A stretch of 64,000 bases of DNA. Source: JANPBY01 sp963851405 (GTDB taxonomy: Bacteria; Actinomycetota; Actinomycetes; DATJPE01). The DNA lies in contig CAWKPB010000005.1 of the NCBI GenBank assembly GCA_963851405.1, positions 248,001 through 312,000 on the forward strand, written 5' to 3'. The notes beneath the pieces are model-generated. The model was given only the letters and a program-made list of their open reading frames with translations, was not told the origin of the DNA and did not search any database. How positions within the stretch are numbered: the first letter of the stretch is position 1; each line of letters begins with the position of its first letter. The position numbers were made by a program, and so were the translations under genes. Below, piece after piece: positions 46,609-55,274 of the stretch.

Positions 46609-47798
46609 GGGGCTGGCGGTGCCGGACTGGGACCAGCAGGTGGCGCGGCTCGTGACGTCTGGTGAGATGGAGATGGGACTGATTCCGTCCCGGGCGTGGG
46701 ACACCGAAGGCGTGACCAGCTTGCGGGCATTGAACGCTCCGTTTCTGATCCAAAGCGATGCGGTGATGCACGACATCGTCGCCGGCCCGTTGGCCGAGCC
46801 GCTGATGAGCGGATTGTCGGCTGCGGGGGTCACGGGGTTGGCGCTGTTCCCGGAGTCCCTGCGGCATCCCTTCGGTCTCAGCGAGCCGCTGTTTGGGCCG
46901 GTGGACTATGCGGGTCAGAGCGTGCACGCACCGACCGTCGGCGACGGTGAGTTCGATGTTCGACGCTTGGGGCGCTCAGACCGATGACGAGGAGATCGAC
47001 CGAAACAAGCATGTGGGCATCGAGTCCTCCTTCGACTGGGCCCCGAACTACGTGGCGACTGGCAATGTGACGTTCTTCCCCAAAGTTGACGTTCTGGTGA
47101 TCAACAACGACGTGCTGGCCGAGCTCTCTGAAGACCAGCGGTCTCTGCTCGTGGAGGCAGCTGAGGCTGCCCGTGACAGCGTGATTGCTTCGGCCCAGAC
47201 GGATGCTGAGAAGGCGATCGAGTTCTGCGCAGCCGGCGGATCCATTGTGTTGGCTGAGGAGCGTGACGTATCCGCCCTTCGGGACGCGGCTGCGCAGGTC
47301 TATGCCGAGTTGCAGCAGGACTCTCAGACCGCGGAGCTGATCGAGGCGATCCGGCTGCAAGCCGTTCCGTCAGCGGCGGAGCCCGCGGTGCAACCGTGTG
47401 GGACTCGGCCCTCTTCAGGCGCCAGCGGCACGAGTGACCCCGCGCAACTCAACGGCGTGTATCGCTTCGAGATCACCGACAAGGAACTGGCGGCCGAGGG
47501 GATTACCGACCCGGCTGCGGTGTTGGAGAACCACGGGGTGTTCACGTGGACCTTCGACGATGGGGCCTGGTGCTACGTGCAGAAGGCGGACAATGCCATC
47601 GGGGACCCGTCTGGCTGCAGCACGTACTCCGTGAGTGGAGACGAACTGACGCTCACCTATCCTGATGGGGCAAGCGAGACGTGGAAATGGTCACGTAACA
47701 AGGCCGGCGACTTGACGTTCGAAGTCGTAGAGACCTTCGACGACCTCACTGGTGCCTTCGTGGCCGATCCGTGGGTGTTCGTCAAGGACGTGGACTAG
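46352..47798 (+). CDS. TRAP-type (DctP-like) solute-binding lipoprotein 1, one frameshift
   Basis: About 480 residues after repair. Start ATG 46352 with GGAGG 6 bases upstream; lipobox VIALAGCSS. Residues 40-340 follow the DctP pattern: IEAFAREVQQRSDGALVIEP, LRALNAPFLIQSD, LMSGLSAAGVTGLALFPESL, DYAGQSVHAP. The position of the carboxylate-binding Arg of TRAP receptors is His here. The last 110 residues (YRFEITDKELAAEG to WVFVKDVD) form an extra beta-rich domain with two Cys. Extra C near 46931 relative to copy 2 breaks the frame. No TRAP membrane genes (DctQ/M) lie nearby. Divergent from HK1. Confidence 0.82.
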
Positions 47799-47882
47799 CT
47801 CCGCCGAGAGCGGTCATGGGGGCTGGCCAGGCATGGGGATCCTGCGCCTTTCCGACCGCGGGTCAGCCGCGTCTGATTGGGT

Positions 47883-48278
47883 GGATTGTGGCGGACCGCT
47901 GGGGCGGGGCACAGTGTGGTCAGCCACAGTGCGGTTGCGGTTGGATCTCGTGTCAGCGCTGATGTGCGAGCAGGGACGGTGTTTCTACGGTCGGGGGACG
48001 AAACCGATCCTGGAGGGTGGCATGGGTAGGAACCGGCTCCGACTCCCGGCTCGCTCGGTCCTGGTCCTTTCCTGCGTCGCTGTGATCGCACTCGCGGGGT
48101 GTTCGAGCGGGGCATCTAGTGCGGGTAAGGACGGAGCGCCGACGGGCCCGATCGTGCTGCGGGTGGCTACCGATGATGAATCCGGTCGGCCGACGACGGC
48201 GATGATCGAGGCGTTCGCCCGCGAGGTGCAGCAGCGGTCAGACGGTGCCCTGGTGATCGAGCCGGCGTACGAGGCGGC
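47883..48278 (+). repeat. Direct repeat, copy B: promoter region and 5' part of lipoprotein gene 2
   Basis: Second copy of the sequence at 46213-46608, placing the same upstream region in the 223-bp gap between the two lipoprotein genes. The second gene therefore has its own copy of the promoter. The sharp fall in identity after 48278 suggests gene conversion or a recent partial replacement. Confidence 0.85.
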
Positions 48279-49470
48279 GGGGATGGCGGTCGGATCGCAC
48301 TGGGACCAGCAGGTGGCGCGGCTGGTGATGTCGGGGGAGATGGAGTTGGGGCTGATTCCGTCGCGGGCGTGGGACACCGAAGGCGTGACCAGCTTGCGGG
48401 CATTGAACGCTCCGTTCCTGATCCAAAGTGATGTCGTGGTGAACGACGTCGTGGGCGGATCGTTGGCCGAGCCGTTGATGAGCGGTTTGTCGGCTGCGGG
48501 GGTCTCTGGGTTGGCGCTGTTCCCGGAGTCCCTGCGGCATCCCTTCGGTCTCAGCGAGCCGTTGTTTGGGCCCGCGGATTATGCGGGTCAGAGCGTGCGC
48601 GCGCCGACGTCGGCCACGGTGAGTTCGATGTTCGCTGCCTGGGGCGCTCAGACGAATGACCATGAAATCGATCGGAACGAGCATGCGGGTATGGAATCTT
48701 CCTACGACTGGGCCTCGAACTTCGTAGCGACAGGCAATGTGACGTACTTCCCCAAAGTTGACGTTCTGGTGATCAACAACGACGTGCTGGCCGAGCTCTC
48801 TGAAGACCAGCGGTCTCTGCTCGTGGAGGCAGCTGAGGCTGCCCGCGACAGCGTGATCGCTTCGGCGCAGCCGGATGCTGAGAAGGCGATCGAGTTCTGC
48901 GCGGCTGGTGGATCCGTCGAGTTGGCCGAGGAGCGGACGTGGCGGCCCTCCAGGATGCGGCCGCGCCGGTCTACGCCGAGTTGCAGCAGGACCCTCAGAC
49001 CGCGGAGCTGATCGAGGCGATCCGGCTCGAGGCAGACCCAGCAGCGGCCGGAGCCCGCGGTGGAACCGTGTGGGACTAGCCGTGCTTCAGACACCGGCGG
49101 CAAGAGCGACCCGGCTGTCCTCAACGGCGTGTATCGCTTCGAGATCACCGACAACGAGCTGGCGGCCGAGGGGATTACCGACTCTTCAGAGGTGCTGGAG
49201 AACCACGGGGTGTACACGTGGACCTTCGACGATGGGGCCTGGTGCTTTGTGCAGAAGGCGGACAACGCGCTCGCGAACCCGGACGACTGCAGCACCTATG
49301 TCGTGAATGGGGATGAGCTGACCCTCATGTATCCGGACGGGGGGAGCGAGACGTGGACGTGGTCACGCAACAGGGCCGGCGACTTGACGTTCGAAGTCGT
49401 CGAGGCCCTCGACGACCTCACAGGTGCCATCGTGGCCGATCCGTGGGTGTTCATCAAAGACCTGGACTAG
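48022..49470 (+). CDS. TRAP-type (DctP-like) solute-binding lipoprotein 2, two compensating frameshifts
   Basis: Paralogue of lipoprotein 1 with the same signal, DctP-like core and C-terminal beta-rich domain. ATG 48022 with GGAGGG upstream. It has DYAGQSVRAP, keeping the Arg that in TRAP receptors binds the substrate carboxylate. A missing base near 48936 and an extra C near 49046 put about 37 codons out of frame; copy 1 shows the right reading. The frame then recovers to TAG 49470. That stop shares CTAG with the repaired stop of HK2 on the other strand. Confidence 0.82.
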
Positions 49471-51072
49471 CCGGTGCGGACGAACCGTGCTGGCGATCGA
49501 GCGGGAGGTCGATAGCCAGCACGGTCCCGCCCCCGGCGTATTGATGACGCGGAGCTCCCCGCCGAGTGCGCCCATGCGGTCGGCCAAGCCTCGGAGGCCA
49601 GCTCCGGTCTCTTGAGCGCCACCGACTCCATCATCAGAAATGGAGATTCGGAGGATTCGCTGCTCCGTCAGATCGCCAGCAATCGCGACCCGGCGAGCGT
49701 GGGCGTGCTTGGCTGCATTGGCGAGTGCCTCGACGCAGACGAACCACACCGACAACACCACCTCGTCGGGGAGGGCCAGATTTGGGACATCCACGGAAAG
49801 CGAGAAAGGGAGGGCACCCGTGTCGAGGGATTTCAGTGCGCCAGCGAGGCCAAGTTCACGCAGAGCACGCGGATAGAGGCCCTGAGCCAGATCGTCCAGG
49901 TCCGAAAGCGTGAGTTCAAGTTGGTCTCTTGCCTTGCCGGCATGACTACCGGGCTGGGCCTTCGGGTCGGTGGGGGGCAGGGCTGCGGAGAGGGCGCGCA
50001 GATGTTGCTCGGTGCTCGAGCGGAGCCGCGCTTCGAGGCGTCGCCGTTCCTCGTCGGCGGCGATGAGGAGCGCCCGGCGTGACTCGTTGAGCGCCACCAC
50101 CTGGTCGACCACCTCGGCCTGGAGTGCAGCGTTCGACGTGGCGAGGCGCCCGGCCGCTGTGACGGCGGCCGTCAAGGCGGGGTCGTCTTGCAGGGCCGAG
50201 TCATGGACAAGCAGAGCGAACGGGTGCCCGCCACGATCCACTTTGGTGGCCGAGCGGTCAGGGTCGCTCGCGGATGGCGCCGCCAGCGTTCCGTGTTCGT
50301 CTACGTAGGCCGACAGGTCCCTCGACCAGAAACCCAGCCGCAGCGTTGGATCTCCGAGCGCGCGTGCCAACTGGTCGCGCGCCGTACCCGACCGGGTCTC
50401 GCCGAGTTCGACGACCAGGTCTGTGACGGTCTGCGGCGAGGGGCCGGCTAGCGACGCAACCAGGATGACCGCAAGCGCGCAGAGTGCCGCCTGATAAGCG
50501 GCCAATCCGAAGGATCCAGGGGTTCCGTCGAACATCCGCACGATCGCCCCGACCGCAATCACAGCAGTGGCGGGCAGACTCGCCGCGAGCGCGACCCGCC
50601 GGTACCTGCGCTGCCGACCGGTGGCCCGGTGCGCCTTGATCCCCAGCAGGCCGACAAGCGCGCCAGCACCGACAAGCGTGACGCTCGCGTCTGTCCATAG
50701 CACCGGCCAGAGGGACGCCAAGTACCCGAGGGCAACGGCCACCGCCGAGATGCTCCGGGCGGGGCGCGCCACCGGATACGTGATCAGAAGGTGGACGAGT
50801 GGCCCGCGATGGAGGAAGACCAGTTCGGGGGCGAGCGTTCCCGCGAACCAGGCCAAGCCGACTGCCCCGAGCAGCACTCCGGTGCTGTGACTGCGGCGAT
50901 AGTCGGCGATCCACCCAGTGACCAGGAAGGTCCAGCCGACGATCAGATCGGGGAGCCATGCCTCGACCTGATGCGCGGCAAACGCGACGCTCTCGACCCA
51001 TGCACCAAACAAGAGCCCGGCCACGAGCAGCAGGGTCGGAGCCGTGCGGACGAGTCCCCGGCGCGCGGCCAT
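49467..51072 (-). CDS. Membrane histidine-kinase homologue with intact ATPase but Arg in place of the phosphoacceptor His (HK2)
   Basis: About 535 residues after repair. Eight hydrophobic segments in 1-210, a sensory domain at 220-315 resembling that of HK1, then a HisKA_3-like helix where ERDLHDG reads EARLRSS: Arg351 replaces His. The ATPase domain is complete: N-box CVEALANAAKHA (Asn452), SDDGVGGA (480-486), TGAGLRGLADRMGALGG. It can probably bind ATP but not phosphorylate itself. One base appears to be missing near 49530; with it restored the protein ends TVLAIDLPLDRQHG... at TAG 49467. As read it runs on to 49363. Confidence 0.88.
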
Positions 51073-51102
51073 GCTTTCAGAGGATCAGGCCGGTCGGACT
51101 CA

Positions 51103-51160
51103 GGCTCACGACGCGACGCTCTCACATCGAGCTGGCCCACACATTCGTGTCAGCCCGAAT
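51103..51160 (-). promoter_or_regulatory. 58-bp conserved element upstream of HK2 (copy 1)
   Basis: Three blocks, given on the + strand: GGCTCAC (51103), GACGCTCTCAC (51115) and CATTCGTGTCAGCCCGAAT (51142), with gaps of 5 and 16. The same blocks with the same gaps lie upstream of RR2 at 53604-53661; 34 of 37 block positions match. On the coding strand the 19-base block contains CTGACA, a possible -35. Inferred co-regulation of HK2 and RR2. Confidence 0.6.
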
Positions 51161-51178
51161 ACCTTGAGCACTAAGGCG

Positions 51179-51212
51179 GGTTCTGCGGCGAGCCGGGGCC
51201 CGCCGCAGAACC
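51179..51212 (-). terminator. Hairpin terminator of the beta-helix gene
   Basis: GGTTCTGCGGCG, 10-nt loop, CGCCGCAGAACC: a perfect 12-bp stem 18 bp after the stop of the beta-helix gene and upstream of HK2. No T-tract. It separates the two genes transcriptionally. Confidence 0.6.
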
Positions 51213-51230
51213 GCGTACCTGCGAGTTGGC

Positions 51231-53054
51231 CTAGCGCGTCGACAACGAACCCAGCCAGGCTGACGTCCGCGCCTGGGGTGCGGAACCCCGCGATGGGCCG
51301 GCACGCTGATCCAGCGGTGCGCCCATGGCGATGGCGATGCTCAAGACCTTGCTGCTGCATCCGTAACAGTTGTCCGGCTGGTTGTTGGCCACGACGGAAT
51401 GTAGTCGTCGGATCGGGAACTCGGTGTAGATCCCGCCGCCCTGGCGCTCGAGTCCGGGGCCGCGAAGCGTGTTGTTTGTGACCTGGGAGTGCCGCAGTGT
51501 CAGCCTCGGGGGCGGGTCGTCAAACCCGAAGGCCGCACCGTTCCAGATGCCGGCGCCCATCAGGGTTCCGTGACGGCTCTTGGCGACCCCGACGTTGCGC
51601 CGCACTACGACGTTCCTCAGGGTCAGGCTCGAGTCGTTGAACAAGCCGACCCCAAAGATGACCGCGTCGCCGTGCTGAGCCACCACCTTGGTCCGGTTGT
51701 CCTCGACCCGGCTGTCCCGCATGACTGACCGACCCGGGTCGGACTCTTGCACCAGGATGGCCAGCGGTGCAACGGCTCCGCCCACTGTGGCGTCGCCCCG
51801 TGAAGCAACGACGAGCTGGGTGTTCCCGACGAAGCGTGAACCACTGATCCGGGCCACGTCGTCCCACTGGAACGCGCCGCCGGGGATCTCGGGAGCCGCC
51901 TGCTGGCGGGTCACCAGACGGTTGTAGCTGACGCTCGAGTTGCGCATCACGAGTGGACCGCTGGCCTGCAGACCGACGTTGATCACTCCGTAGCCCTCGG
52001 CGTTCGGGTCGATGAAGGTCGCTCTGTTGTGGTCGATGCGTGACGCAACGATCGTCGTGGGACTTCCCTCGCTGATGTGGATACCACCGCCGTTGGCGAG
52101 CAAGTCCAGGTAGGTGCCGTCGGGCAGCGTGGTCGGGAAAGTGCTGCGCAGGCGGGCGGTGTTGTGGGACACCGAACTGTGCCGAACTTCCAACGTCGTC
52201 TCGTGCCCGCTGAAGATTCCGCCACCCTCGGCGTAGCGACCCCACAGCGGTCCCGCGGAGACGGTGTTGTCGACCACGCGCGAGTGGTCGATGGTGAGGG
52301 TGCCCTTATTGAGGATTCCGCCTCCGGTCGCATCGGAGGCCATGATCCCCGACGCGGTGTTGTGCCTGATGACCGAACGCAGGACGCGCAGCGTCCCCCA
52401 GTTGTCGATGCCTCCCCCGAAAGCACCGGCGAACGGGCAGGGCCCGTCGGGGCAGACCGGGCCGCCGTCGCCCCAGTCCCGGTGCAGCTGCCCGCTGGGC
52501 GCGGACCGGTTGTGCGACACGACGCTGTCGGTGAGGGTGACCGTCGCGCCCAGCCCGGCTGCGGATGCCGGGATCGACAGCCCGCCCGCGCTGGCGATCG
52601 CGTCGGGCACGCCAGTCCAGTCCATGGAGTACGCGCTGGAGTGCGTTACCCCGCCGGTCAGCGTGACGCCTGAGATGCGCACCGTCGGCTGGTCGTCGGC
52701 GTTGTAGGTCCCGACTGTGAGGACTGGCCCACCACCTTTGAGGACTGTACGACCTGCGCCGGCGCCGATCAGCGTGATGCTGGTCTTGATCGTCTGGCCA
52801 CCTCGATAGGTGCCAGCAGGAACCGTCACGGTATCCCCGTCGCCGGCCGCCGCCAGGGCGGCGCGCAGAGAGTGGTAGCAGGCCTCGCCCACAGCCACGC
52901 AGCGGTGCGCGCTGCGCTCTGATGCGGCGCTCGCAGTCGTCGCGGCGGGTTGGTTGGTCGCGGAGGGCGCAGCCGTTGCCTGAGGGGAAGCGATGGGCGC
53001 GCCGAGGACCGCGGCGGTAAGGACGGCAAGCGTTGTTTTGGATCGAGCTCGCAT
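51231..53054 (-). CDS. Secreted right-handed beta-helix protein
   Basis: 607 residues from ATG 53054. Signal peptide: basic start, TTLAVLTAAVLGAPIA, ending ATAAPS. A CYHSLRAALAAAGDGDTVTVPAGTY block (cap plus first coil) is followed by many coils with the GGGIxNxGTLxxxxSxVxxN pattern (GGGIDNWGTLRVLRSVIRHN, GGGILNKGTLTIDHSRVVDN). This is the parallel beta-helix fold of polysaccharide lyases and adhesins. I see no lyase active site. It ends soon after DNCYGC, with no sortase motif or anchor. The alternative start 22 codons upstream lacks support. Its place between HK2 and RR2 is unexplained. Confidence 0.82.
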   Translation of the reverse strand: MRARSKTTLAVLTAAVLGAPIASPQATAAPSATNQPAATTASAASERSAHRCVAVGEACYHSLRAALAAAGDGDTVTVPAGTYRGGQTIKTSITLIGAGAGRTVLKGGGPVLTVGTYNADDQPTVRISGVTLTGGVTHSSAYSMDWTGVPDAIASAGGLSIPASAAGLGATVTLTDSVVSHNRSAPSGQLHRDWGDGGPVCPDGPCPFAGAFGGGIDNWGTLRVLRSVIRHNTASGIMASDATGGGILNKGTLTIDHSRVVDNTVSAGPLWGRYAEGGGIFSGHETTLEVRHSSVSHNTARLRSTFPTTLPDGTYLDLLANGGGIHISEGSPTTIVASRIDHNRATFIDPNAEGYGVINVGLQASGPLVMRNSSVSYNRLVTRQQAAPEIPGGAFQWDDVARISGSRFVGNTQLVVASRGDATVGGAVAPLAILVQESDPGRSVMRDSRVEDNRTKVVAQHGDAVIFGVGLFNDSSLTLRNVVVRRNVGVAKSRHGTLMGAGIWNGAAFGFDDPPPRLTLRHSQVTNNTLRGPGLERQGGGIYTEFPIRRLHSVVANNQPDNCYGCSSKVLSIAIAMGAPLDQRAGPSRGSAPQARTSAWLGSLSTR

Positions 53055-53250
53055 GAGAAGCACCACCCTGAGTCGGGGTACCGGCCGCCTGTGCGACCGG
53101 CGTGCCCCAAGGCTGGTCACCGGGCTCTCGCGTCACATCGTGGCTACCCCGAGCATCGACCGTGCCCATGTAGTGGTGGCCACAACCTGGGGAGTTGGGC
53201 TTTGAGTGCCCCCGGCGCCGGCAGATGACTTCTCGGCGCGGGGCTGTATC

Positions 53251-53610
53251 TCAGGAGAGCACGTCGGTCAGCGCAGCCCCGGTCAGCTCGGACTTGGCGA
53301 GGAACCCGGCTACCGGAGCGGCCGTCAGCCGCGTGCCGTAAACGACGGCGCTGCGGCTGGAGATCAGTACGACCTGGGGAGGCTCGGGTCCGTCGGCGAG
53401 GTATGCCGCAACCTCGATCCCGTCCATCCCGGGAAGCTGGATATCGAGGAGGACCAGGGCCGGGTGGCACCGGTCCACCTCAAGCAACGCCTCGGGGCCG
53501 TCCGCGGCTTCACCCACGACGTCGAAGCCCTCAGCATCGAGGAGCGAGCGAGCCGCGGCCCGGAAGTCGGCGTGGTCGTCCACGATGAGGACCGTCTGGC
53601 GCTGGCTCAC
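53251..53610 (-). CDS. Receiver-only response regulator (RR2)
   Basis: 119 residues: a single CheY-like receiver with acidic pair in VLIVDDHAD, phosphoacceptor Asp in LVLLDIQLPGMDG, switch Ser in VLISSR and Lys in FLAKSEL. No output domain, so it works by protein interaction or as a phosphate relay or sink. GTG 53610 overlaps the end of the conserved 58-bp element, so the transcript may be nearly leaderless. Actinobacterial relatives often lie beside HK2-like kinases. Confidence 0.92.
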   Translation of the reverse strand: MSQRQTVLIVDDHADFRAAARSLLDAEGFDVVGEAADGPEALLEVDRCHPALVLLDIQLPGMDGIEVAAYLADGPEPPQVVLISSRSAVVYGTRLTAAPVAGFLAKSELTGAALTDVLS

Positions 53611-53661
53611 CTCGAGACGGTCTCACACCGGTGTACTCGAGGCATTCGTGTTAGCCCGGAT
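53604..53661 (-). promoter_or_regulatory. 58-bp conserved element upstream of RR2 (copy 2)
   Basis: Blocks on the + strand: GGCTCAC (53604), GACGGTCTCAC (53616) and CATTCGTGTTAGCCCGGAT (53643), with gaps of 5 and 16 exactly as upstream of HK2. The first block covers the RR2 start codon. Promoter plus operator function is inferred. Confidence 0.6.
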
Positions 53662-53679
53662 CCCAGAACCACTGCGGTC

Positions 53680-54444
53680 TCAGGAGACGACGGGGAGGCG
53701 AACGGTGAGGGATTCGAGGACGGGGCGAAAGCCGAGTCGGTCGTACGTCGCTCGCGCCGGGTTGCCGTCGGTCACGGTCAGCCCCACCTGCGGGAAGCCG
53801 TCGGCGGCTAGGTGGGCGATCATCCGCCGTAACAACAGAGCACCGAGCCCTCGGTAGGCGGCGCCCGGTCGGCGGGACACGTCATTGACCCAGGGACCGA
53901 CACTCGTGCGGTCGCCGACCAGGCAGGCCGCCACGACCAGTCCAGCTTCGAGAACCACTCCGCTGGCATCGAGGAGAGCGCCGTGGGTTCCGTCGAGCAG
54001 GGGGAGTACGTCTTGTGCGATGAGGTCCTCGGTGGTGGCGTGCAACTCGTGATCGAGGTGCCCCGGCGGATAGGCGGCCTCGAACGTCGCGACATAGTCG
54101 GCGGGGTCCCGTCGCGCCGATCCCAGGACATGCGCCGGGTTGGAGGGAACGAGTGCCGCCCACTCTGCGTCCGGTGGATCGGCGACGAGGTCGCGGGACA
54201 GCCAGTGCGCATGGCGCATGTGGGCGGCCCCGCGATCGATCAGCCGCGTGCCGAGTTCCGGCGTCGCGGAGAACGCCCACCCGGGGAATGCGAGGATTGC
54301 CAGGTCGGCTGCGTCATCGACGTCGACGCCGGGGGATGTCTCGACCAGGTCGGCCAGGGGGAGTCCGTCGCGGGTTGAGCGGACGTACGTCAGCACGGGT
54401 CGCCCTTGGTCGTCGGCCAGCGACTCCCGATTCGTCTCCGTCAT
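53680..54444 (-). CDS. GNAT-family N-acetyltransferase
   Basis: 254 residues. The C-terminal GNAT fold has the acetyl-CoA loop in the RGLGALLLRRMIAHLAADGF segment and the closing block NPARATYDRLGFRPVLESLTVRL. The N-terminal 130 residues are family-variable. Its ATG overlaps the stop of the next upstream GNAT gene (ATGA), so the two are coupled. Acceptor substrate unknown. Confidence 0.85.
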   Translation of the reverse strand: MTETNRESLADDQGRPVLTYVRSTRDGLPLADLVETSPGVDVDDAADLAILAFPGWAFSATPELGTRLIDRGAAHMRHAHWLSRDLVADPPDAEWAALVPSNPAHVLGSARRDPADYVATFEAAYPPGHLDHELHATTEDLIAQDVLPLLDGTHGALLDASGVVLEAGLVVAACLVGDRTSVGPWVNDVSRRPGAAYRGLGALLLRRMIAHLAADGFPQVGLTVTDGNPARATYDRLGFRPVLESLTVRLPVVS

Positions 54445-55274
54445 TCGGTCGAAGCCACATCCACCAGCGTGTGCTCGTGAATGCGATCGGCAACCACGAA
54501 CCCGAGCCGGGCGTACAACTCTTTCGGCCAGTCGTCTTCGGCCGCCTCGAGGTACACCAGGTCCGCGCCCTGAGCCTGCGCGCGCGCCGCTGCGTCGAGG
54601 ACCAGCGCCGAGGCGTACCCGCGGCCGCGGTGGTCGGGCAGGGTCAGGACGTCATCGATCTGCGCCACCCGGTCGCTGATCAGCAGGTCGGCTTTGGCGA
54701 CAACCGCTTGGGTCGCCGGGTCCCGAACGACCAACCGAGTGACGTCTCCCGCGTCGTCGAGTGCATCCCTGCGCCCAACTAGTTGGCTGACCGTGTCTGC
54801 CGTGAAGTCGGGAGCTTCGAGGTGCCACCCCTTCTCGACCAGGGTTCGTACGGCGGATTCGGGAACTGCGTCCACCGTAACCAGGCTGGGCGAGGCCGCC
54901 GGTGGTTGGTCGGCGACCATCAGGAGCACCGGTGCGTGGCCGTAGCCCGCTGCTACGAGCCCGTCGGTCAGCTTGAGCCCAAGGGCCTCGTCGAGGACAT
55001 CGACCTTGCGGTACTTCAGCCCGCGGTCGGCCGAAACCTCGTTGGTGAAGGCCAAGACCTCGGTCAGCGTGGCCTCCCGAGATAGCCCAGCGGTGACCAG
55101 GACACGATTGGACAGATGCGAGACGGGCCATCGCGCGTCGAAGACTCCCCAGAGCCCGGTTGGTCCTGCGACGAGCTCGCCTGCCCGACGGCGGGCCTGA
55201 TCGAGCAAGTGTGATTTGGCTCGGATCGCGGCCCTTGCCTGTGAAGTGCTCTGGGCAAGAACGTGCTCAGACAC
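54441..55274 (-). CDS. GNAT-family N-acetyltransferase
   Basis: 277 residues from GTG 55274, which overlaps the end of the short aldehyde-dehydrogenase gene by 8 bp. The frame is open 50 codons further upstream but there translates the dehydrogenase coding region. GNAT motifs: QIDDVLTLPDHRGRGYASALVLDAAARAQAQG and YLEAAEDDWPKELYARLGF. The N-terminal half may be a second, degenerate GNAT-like domain. Substrate unknown. Part of a deoC-ALDH-ALDH-GNAT-GNAT run with short overlaps. Confidence 0.85.
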   Translation of the reverse strand: MSEHVLAQSTSQARAAIRAKSHLLDQARRRAGELVAGPTGLWGVFDARWPVSHLSNRVLVTAGLSREATLTEVLAFTNEVSADRGLKYRKVDVLDEALGLKLTDGLVAAGYGHAPVLLMVADQPPAASPSLVTVDAVPESAVRTLVEKGWHLEAPDFTADTVSQLVGRRDALDDAGDVTRLVVRDPATQAVVAKADLLISDRVAQIDDVLTLPDHRGRGYASALVLDAAARAQAQGADLVYLEAAEDDWPKELYARLGFVVADRIHEHTLVDVASTE

